In this document: positions 6,835-11,393 of the stretch, one piece after another
Numbering within the stretch: the first letter of the stretch is position 1
How the letters are laid out: every line of letters begins with the position of its first letter
Notes under the pieces: generated by a model
Told to the model about the DNA's origin: nothing
The model's input: the letters and a program-made list of their open reading frames with translations, nothing else
Database searches by the model: none
Made by a program: the position numbers and the translations under genes
Assembly (NCBI GenBank): GCA_015657605.1
Contig: JACDQO010000448.1
Span: forward strand, 1-11,393
Source of the DNA: Limnohabitans sp.
Lineage (GTDB): Bacteria > Pseudomonadota > Gammaproteobacteria > Burkholderiales > Burkholderiaceae_C
Direction: 5' to 3'
Length of the DNA: 11,393 nt

Positions 6835-7737
6835 TCAGTGTTCTGCTGCCGCAGCGCGCCACAAGGCCAGCGGCGCTTGACCGGTCATGGTTTTCTCGCG
6901 GTAGAGGCGAATGTCAAGCGGCACGTTCCATTCGCCTTGGCTGGCGCTGACCAGTCTGCCTGCGTCCAGGTCTTCCTCGACCAGGGTCTTGGGCAGCCAG
7001 GCCAGGCCCCGGCCATCGAGCGCCATGGTGCGCAGAACCGAAGCCAAATGGGCTTTGAAAACCACTTGGGTCGGCACGGTTTTCAACCGCTGGCCCATGA
7101 CCGCTTCAAAAATTCGGCCCAGTCCCGATGCATCGGTGTAGCCCAGTATCGACGTGGGTGTTTGTGTATCGGTCCCCAACGCGTGCAGGGGCAGGCCCTT
7201 GTCGTTGGGCCGGGACACGGACAACAGCTCGTCCGACCCAATCTTCAGGGCCCAGTAATGCTCGGCATCCAGTGGGCTGGGGGCGAGGGGGTGCGCATGG
7301 GTCAGCACAAAGTGCACCTTGCCTTGCTGCATCAGGATTTCGCAGCGCGACAACACGTCTGACAACAATTCCACCCGTTCCATGGCGAACGATGATTCGA
7401 TTTGGCGCAACCAGCGGGGCAAGAAAACAAAGGACAGGCCGTGGGTGCTCGCCATCCGGAGGGTGACAGCCTGTGTTTCCGCGACCTGCTTGGCTTCACC
7501 CGGCAGTCGGGCGATTTGGCCCACCAGGTTTTCCGCCACGCCTTTGAACCATTCGCCAGCGGCTGTCAAACGGGCGGGTTGGGAGCTGCGGTCTACCAAG
7601 TCGGTACCGATCCATTCTTCAAGCGAACGTATCCTTCGGCTGAAGGCCGGTTGAGAGCTGCACCTGTCTTCGGCGGCGCGCGAAAAATGGCCAGTTTGGG
7701 CCAGGGCCAAAAAGTCTTCCAGCCAAATGAAATTCAT
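6835..7737 (-). CDS. LysR family transcriptional regulator
   Basis: This is a 300-residue LysR-type regulator. The N-terminal winged helix-turn-helix covers about residues 3-62 (WLEDFLALAQTGHFSRAAE, then SSQPAFSRRIRSLEEWIG). A linker helix follows, and then the two-lobed substrate-binding domain (about 90-290), including LRMASTHGLSFVFLPRWL and RTMALDGRGLAWLPKTLV. The ATG at 7737 has a weak GGAC 9 nt upstream. It is transcribed divergently from the tartrate-dehydratase-like gene across 104 bp, the classical arrangement in which a LysR protein controls the facing gene and itself. It probably senses the substrate, D-tartrate or a relative, which is inference from position. LysR DNA targets usually contain a T-N11-A dyad; a 20-bp inverted repeat in the spacer is a candidate. 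Confidence 0.93.
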   Translation of the reverse strand: MNFIWLEDFLALAQTGHFSRAAEDRCSSQPAFSRRIRSLEEWIGTDLVDRSSQPARLTAAGEWFKGVAENLVGQIARLPGEAKQVAETQAVTLRMASTHGLSFVFLPRWLRQIESSFAMERVELLSDVLSRCEILMQQGKVHFVLTHAHPLAPSPLDAEHYWALKIGSDELLSVSRPNDKGLPLHALGTDTQTPTSILGYTDASGLGRIFEAVMGQRLKTVPTQVVFKAHLASVLRTMALDGRGLAWLPKTLVEEDLDAGRLVSASQGEWNVPLDIRLYREKTMTGQAPLALWRAAAAEH

Positions 7738-7763
7738 GTGTGGTTCGTCCAGTGCATGGCGCT

Positions 7764-7783
7764 AGCCAAAACGAGCATTGGCT
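7764..7783. promoter_or_regulatory. Inverted repeat between LysR and tartrate dehydratase genes
   Basis: AGCCAA (7764-7769) and TTGGCT (7778-7783) form perfect 6-bp arms around 8 bp. An overlapping smaller dyad, TGGC-gcta-GCCA, occupies 7757-7768, so the TGGC/GCCA half-site occurs three times in 26 bp. It sits 26 bp upstream of the LysR start codon and 58 bp upstream of the dehydratase start, a sensible place for a LysR recognition site. It does not show the T-N11-A spacing cleanly, so the assignment is tentative. Confidence 0.4.
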
Positions 7784-7841
7784 TTCCTGATTCCGACGCG
7801 GCAACATCACCCCCATCTCCAAACTCCATACGAGTCGTGAC

Positions 7842-9008
7842 ATGAAAATTGTTGAAATCCGCGAAAAAACCCTTCCCATCAGTTCCTCGATCAGGAACGC
7901 TTACATCGACTTTAGCAAAATGAACCTCAGCCTGGTGGCGGTGGTCACCGATGTGATCCGCGATGGCAAACCGGTCATTGGCTACGGCTTCAACTCCAAT
8001 GGTCGTTATGGCCAAGGCACGCTGATGCGTGAGCGCTTCATCCCGCGCATCCTGGAAGCCGACCCCGCCTCTTTGGTGGACGAAACAGGGAACAACCTGT
8101 GCCCGCACAAAATCTGGCAAACCATGTTCACCAACGAAAAGCCCGGGGGGCATGGTGAGCGTTCGGTGGCGATTGGCACCATCGACATGGCCATCTGGGA
8201 TGCGGTGGCCAAGATCGAAGGCAAGCCACTGTTCCAGCTGTTGGCCGACCGCTACGGCGACGGTCAGCCCAACCGCAAGATTTTTGTATACGCCGCAGGC
8301 GGTTACTACCATCCTGGCCAAGACCATCGCAAGTTGCAGGATGAAATGCGCAGCTACCTGGACCGTGGCTACAGCGTGGTGAAAAAGAAAATCGGTGGCG
8401 CCTCGCTGGACGAAGACCTGCGCCGCATCGACGCTGTCATGGAAGTGCTGCAAGATGGCCAAAAATTGTGCGTCGATGCCAATGGTCGCTTTGATCTCGA
8501 CACCGCGATCCAGTACGCCAAAGCCCTGTCGCAGTACGACCTGTTCTGGTACGAAGAGGCGGGGGACCCGCTGGACTTCGAGTTGCAAGCCACCCTGCGC
8601 AATTACTACCAGAACCCCATGGCCACAGGCGAGAACTTGTTCTCGATGCAGGACGCCCGCAACCTGATCCGTTATGGCGGCATGCGGCCTGACCGCGACT
8701 ACCTGCAATTTGACTGCGCCTTGAGTTATGGCCTGGTGGAATACCTGCGCACGCTGGACATGCTCAAGGAACACGGCTGGTCAGCCAGCCGCTGCGTGCC
8801 GCATGGTGGCCACCAGATGTCCTTGAACATCGCCGCAGGCCTGGGTCTGGGGGGCAACGAGTCTTACCCCGACCTGTTCCAGCCTTTTGGCGGTTTCCCT
8901 GACGGCGTCAAGGTCGAGAACAGCTTTGTCACCTTGCCCGACTTGCCGGGCATTGGCTTTGAAGGCAAGGCCGACCTGTACCGCGAAATGAAGGCCTTGG
9001 CGTCCTGA
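7842..9008 (+). CDS. tarD: D(-)-tartrate dehydratase-like enolase-superfamily enzyme
   Basis: This 388-residue protein resembles, along its whole length, the D-tartrate dehydratase characterised from Bradyrhizobium, which removes water from D-tartrate to give oxaloacetate with Mg2+. Numbering runs one lower than in that enzyme. Seen: the N-terminal capping-domain motifs IRNAYIDFSKM (17-27) and GYGFNSNGRYGQG (47-59); NEKPGGHGERSV (98-109); catalytic Lys183 in VVKKKIGG (the KxK pair, 181 and 183, is kept; the middle residue is Lys, unlike the Met I recall); metal ligands Asp212 (VDANG), Glu238 (WYEEAGDP) and Glu264 (TGENLF); and catalytic His321 (VPHGGHQMSLNIAAGLGLG). The expected active-site residues are therefore intact. 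The ATG at 7842 has only a weak GAG upstream. The product would feed the TCA cycle. A divergent LysR gene probably regulates it; no tartrate transporter is evident in the window. Confidence 0.9.
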   Translation: MKIVEIREKTLPISSSIRNAYIDFSKMNLSLVAVVTDVIRDGKPVIGYGFNSNGRYGQGTLMRERFIPRILEADPASLVDETGNNLCPHKIWQTMFTNEKPGGHGERSVAIGTIDMAIWDAVAKIEGKPLFQLLADRYGDGQPNRKIFVYAAGGYYHPGQDHRKLQDEMRSYLDRGYSVVKKKIGGASLDEDLRRIDAVMEVLQDGQKLCVDANGRFDLDTAIQYAKALSQYDLFWYEEAGDPLDFELQATLRNYYQNPMATGENLFSMQDARNLIRYGGMRPDRDYLQFDCALSYGLVEYLRTLDMLKEHGWSASRCVPHGGHQMSLNIAAGLGLGGNESYPDLFQPFGGFPDGVKVENSFVTLPDLPGIGFEGKADLYREMKALAS

Positions 9009-9038
9009 ACCGAGGGGCCAACGGTCTTGGGCTTGGGC

Positions 9039-10244
9039 TCAGCGTTGGCGCAGCGCCCACTGGGCGGCCACGGCAACCAGCGTGAAGGCCAGCATCATCC
9101 AGCCCAGATTGACGGCGCCTTCGTGCGGCACCAGCCCGACCAGGTAGCCGCCCGTGGCGCCGGTCAGTTGCTGCATGAGGCCAGCCACCGCAGCGGCCGA
9201 GCCGGCCAGCGCAGGCAACACGCTGACGGTGCCCGCCAGCGCGGGCGGGTTGATCAGGCCATGGCCCAGACCCAGCAAAAGCAGTGGCAGGGCCACGGCC
9301 AGCGCGGTTTGGACGCCACCCAAGGCCAGTGCCAGCATGATGAGCAAGCCCGCCACTGTGAGGGCTTGGCCCCATGCCATGACCCGCGATTCCCCCATCT
9401 GCTGGATGAGGCGCGAGGTCATGAAGTTGCCTGCAATGTATGAAATCGGCACGGCCATGATGAACCAACCAATCCCATCCGGTCCGATGCCGTAGCCCTT
9501 GAGCACGATGGGCGCGCCCGCCAGGAAGGCGTAAAACGTGGCTGTGGTGGCCGCCAGGATGGCGACGTAGAGCAAAAAGCGCGGCTCGCGCAGCAAGCGG
9601 GCATAAGCACTGAGCATCGCGCGCAGCCAATGGCCATCCGCTGGCGCAGGTTTGGCGACACGCGGCAAACCCCACCCAGCGGCCGCCAAAAGCAACAGCG
9701 CCAATACGGCCAGCAACACGAAGTTGGTTTGCCAGCCGAAGCGCACATGCACTTGCCCACCGACCAGCGTGGCCAGTGGTGGGCACATGCCCAGCGCCAT
9801 GCCGATGTAGGCCATGACCCGCGTGCGCTGCGCACCTGTGAACAGGTCTTGCACCATGGAGCGGCCGACCACCATGCTGGCGGCGCTGCCCGCGCCTTGC
9901 AGCACGCGGGCAGCGGTGAGTGTGGCGATGTCTGTGGCCAGCGCGGCCATGACCGAGGCCAGTCCTGCCACCACCAGACCGATCATCAAGATGGGCTGGC
10001 GCCCGTGGCGGTCCGACAAGGGGCCGTACACCAGCTGAAAAGCCCCATAGGCCACCACATAGCCGCTGAAGGTCAGCTGCACATCGGCTTGGCGGGTGTC
10101 AAAGATGGCGCCCCATTCCTGCATGGAGGGCAGGCACAAGGTCATGGCCAAAAGGCCAAATGAAATTTGCGCCAGCAAGTTGGCGATCAGCCACGGGCTG
10201 TGACCTGCCTGTGCCTGGCCTTGGGTGCCCGGCGCAGCACGCAT
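9039..10244 (-). CDS. MFS transporter, Bcr/CflA drug-efflux type
   Basis: This is a 401-residue inner-membrane protein with about twelve predicted helices. The first helix (WLIANLLAQISFGLLAMTL, 18-36) is followed by the LPSM..GAIFDT loop. MFS motif A is GPLSDRHGRQP (74-84), preceded by GYVVAYGAFQLVY, the combination typical of the Bcr/CflA family of proton-driven drug/metabolite exporters. The central part has FYAFLAGAPIVLKGYGIGPD (about 238-257), also typical of the family. The substrate is unknown; bicyclomycin, chloramphenicol or sulfonamide efflux is known only for relatives. The start codon lies one base after the metW stop, so it is probably the third gene of a metX-metW operon. There is no strong Shine-Dalgarno, suggesting coupled translation. 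It converges with the tartrate dehydratase gene over a 30-bp gap. Confidence 0.9.
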   Translation of the reverse strand: MRAAPGTQGQAQAGHSPWLIANLLAQISFGLLAMTLCLPSMQEWGAIFDTRQADVQLTFSGYVVAYGAFQLVYGPLSDRHGRQPILMIGLVVAGLASVMAALATDIATLTAARVLQGAGSAASMVVGRSMVQDLFTGAQRTRVMAYIGMALGMCPPLATLVGGQVHVRFGWQTNFVLLAVLALLLLAAAGWGLPRVAKPAPADGHWLRAMLSAYARLLREPRFLLYVAILAATTATFYAFLAGAPIVLKGYGIGPDGIGWFIMAVPISYIAGNFMTSRLIQQMGESRVMAWGQALTVAGLLIMLALALGGVQTALAVALPLLLLGLGHGLINPPALAGTVSVLPALAGSAAAVAGLMQQLTGATGGYLVGLVPHEGAVNLGWMMLAFTLVAVAAQWALRQR

Positions 10245-10245
10245 C

Positions 10246-10830
10246 TCAGCTGCGCTGCAGTTTGTAAACCGCCGTACCCGCCATCAGGTTGGGCAGGGTG
10301 CGCACTTCTTGGCCGCGCTGCAGGCCAAAGGCGTCCACCACCTGCAAATGGTTTTTACGCGCCAGGTCGCCAAAGTCGGCAAAGGTGCCCACGCGGATGT
10401 TGGGCGTGTCATACCACTGGTAGGGCAGGCGCTTGGTGACCGGCATGCGGCCTTGCAGCACGCTCAGGCGGTTGAACCAGTGCGCAAAGTTGGGAAAGGC
10501 CACGATGCCCACCCGGCCCACACGCACCGTCTCTTGCAGCATGGTTTCGGCGTTGCGCAGGTGTTGCAGCGTGTCGATTTGCAGCACCACGTCAAACGAC
10601 TGGTCGGCAAACAAGCTCAGGCCTTCGTCCAGGTTCAGCTGCAGCACATTCACGCCGCGCTGCACGCAGGCGTGCACATTGGCGTCGTCCAGTTCTACAC
10701 CATAGCCTGTGCAGCCCTTGTGTAGCTGCAGGTGCGCCAGCAGTGCGCCATCGCCGCAGCCCAAATCGAGCACACGCGCGCCTTGCGGCACCAGCCGAGC
10801 GATGGCTTGGATCATCAAAGCATCACTCAT
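10246..10830 (-). CDS. metW: Methionine biosynthesis protein MetW
   Basis: This is a 194-residue soluble protein of the SAM-methyltransferase fold. The SAM-binding glycine motif [17 protein letters not shown] (residues 18-34) and the acidic strand-2 end YGVELDD are present, with the MetW-specific blocks [20 protein letters not shown] and [11 protein letters not shown]. MetW acts with the homoserine acyltransferase MetX in methionine biosynthesis in many proteobacteria, and is reported to affect or stabilise MetX activity; its own chemistry is not firmly established. The ATG overlaps the metX stop as ATGA, so the two are translationally coupled, as is usual for this pair. The length agrees with the family (about 190-200 residues) and no damage was seen. 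Confidence 0.95.
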   Translation of the reverse strand: MSDALMIQAIARLVPQGARVLDLGCGDGALLAHLQLHKGCTGYGVELDDANVHACVQRGVNVLQLNLDEGLSLFADQSFDVVLQIDTLQHLRNAETMLQETVRVGRVGIVAFPNFAHWFNRLSVLQGRMPVTKRLPYQWYDTPNIRVGTFADFGDLARKNHLQVVDAFGLQRGQEVRTLPNLMAGTAVYKLQRS

Positions 10831-11393
10831 GCGGCACCGCCTTCATGCAAAGACTCGGCCATGTTGGCAAAGTAAGAACGCACCACGTTCATGTACCGCG
10901 CATCGTCCAGCAAAAAGGCGTCGTGCCCATGGGGCGCATCGATTTCGGCGTAGCTCACGTCGCGGTGGTTGTCGAGCAAGGCCTTGACCATTTCACGGCT
11001 GCGGGCCGGCGAGAAGCGCCAGTCGGTGGAAAAGCTCACCAGCAAAAATTTGCAACGGGCGCGGGCCAGCGCTTTGGACAGGTCGCCGCCAAAGGCGCGC
11101 GCCGGGTCAAAGTAATCGAGCGCTCGGGTGATCAGCAATAGGTGTGGCGTCAAAGTACTCGCTGAACTTGTCGCCCTGATACCGCAAATAGCTTTCGATT
11201 TGGAACTCCACGTCTTGCGTCGAGTATTTGTAGCCGGTGGCGTTGTGCGTCACCGCTTCGCGCAGCTCGCGGCCAAATTTTTCGTTCATCACGTCGTCGC
11301 TCAGATACGTGATGTGGCCGATCATGCGGCGATGCGCAGGCCGCGCTTGGGCACGACACCCTGCTCGTAAAAGTGCCCGTCATGAAAATCCGG
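10827..11393 (-). CDS. metX: Homoserine O-acyltransferase MetX, C-terminal part, frame-disrupted
   Basis: Only the last half or so of the gene is inside the window; its 5' part, with the nucleophile serine, lies beyond 11393. The protein is an alpha/beta hydrolase that acylates homoserine from acetyl- or succinyl-CoA as the first committed step of methionine synthesis. Three reading frames are needed. 11393-11328 reads [18 protein letters not shown] and on to LRIA. 11325-11146 reads [18 protein letters not shown] and on to [10 protein letters not shown]. 11138-10827 reads [18 protein letters not shown] and on to the end. Together these give the normal MetX order, including the catalytic Asp in [11 protein letters not shown] and His in [10 protein letters not shown]. 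The stop overlaps the metW start. As written the gene would be inactive. The tight, otherwise intact conservation suggests sequencing errors rather than decay. Confidence 0.88.
11139..11145 (-). other. Second frame lesion in metX (net minus two bases)
   Basis: Between the Asp-Ala codons (11151-11146) and TTG CTG ATC (Leu-Leu-Ile, from 11138) there are only seven bases, ACACCTA, where the family has three codons (Asn-Thr-Tyr). Restoring AAC ACC TAT requires an extra A at the front and an extra T (or C) at the end. That is two separate single-base losses, each next to an identical base if the second is T. Confidence 0.72.
11326..11330 (-). other. First frame lesion in metX
   Basis: On the minus strand the sequence reads CTG CGC ATC GCC GC ATG ATC GGC. 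The family has Leu-Arg-Ile-Ala-Arg-Met-Ile-Gly at this point, which needs GCC CGC ATG, so one C is missing and a CCC run is shortened to CC. Without the extra base the first frame meets TGA within two codons. Confidence 0.8.

Noticed and set aside
9009..9038. Possible bidirectional terminator between tartrate dehydratase and MFS genes
   Set aside because: Only a weak CCAA/TTGG dyad without a T-run on either side was found.
11150..11383. A 77-codon minus-strand open frame overlapping metX
   Set aside because: Arg-rich out-of-frame translation. The MetX-like residues lie in the other two minus-strand frames across the same bases.

Overview
The window looks like a piece of a betaproteobacterial chromosome, most likely Burkholderiales/Comamonadaceae. 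The clues are GC-rich coding sequence with a strong third-position bias, a metX-metW pair joined by an ATGA overlap, and Bradyrhizobium/Comamonadaceae-style catabolic genes. This placement is inferred from protein style; no database search was possible. Coding density is high and no rRNA, tRNA, CRISPR array, insertion sequence or integrase was seen.

Layout. (1) 1-3327, plus strand: an operon-like run of four genes. It holds the 3' part of an HpcH/HpaI class II pyruvate aldolase, a class II aldolase/adducin protein, a ketopantoate-reductase-like dehydrogenase that overlaps its neighbour by 4 nt, and a ten-helix EamA/DMT permease. The set suggests import or export and retro-aldol breakdown of a small hydroxy- or keto-acid; the substrate is unknown. 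The gap between the first two genes carries a REP-like palindrome. (2) 3359-4147, minus strand: a GntR/FCD regulator divergent from region 3. (3) 4323-6822, plus strand: a three-gene unit of an FAD aromatic-hydroxylase-type monooxygenase, a DUF2783 small protein and a VOC (glyoxalase/extradiol dioxygenase fold) protein. The 175-bp divergent spacer has a sigma70-like promoter followed by a cluster of small palindromes that could be the GntR operator. (4) 6835-9008: a LysR regulator divergent from an enolase-superfamily enzyme strongly resembling D(-)-tartrate dehydratase, with a 20-bp inverted repeat in the shared spacer. (5) 9039-11393, minus strand: metX (C-terminal part) - metW - Bcr/CflA-type MFS transporter. 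metX and metW belong to methionine biosynthesis.

Reading-frame damage. The FAD monooxygenase has one frameshift near 5502. The metX part has two lesions within about 190 bp, near 11326 and 11139-11145. All lesions are net losses of one or two bases, and all are repaired by adding bases that mostly extend short homopolymers. Because metX is normally needed for methionine synthesis and its flanks are otherwise well conserved, sequencing or assembly error is the likelier cause, but real pseudogenisation cannot be excluded from one sequence.

The most interesting biology is the GntR-controlled monooxygenase-DUF2783-VOC module. It has the shape of an aromatic or phenolic catabolic unit with an uncharacterised small partner protein and an unassigned VOC enzyme.
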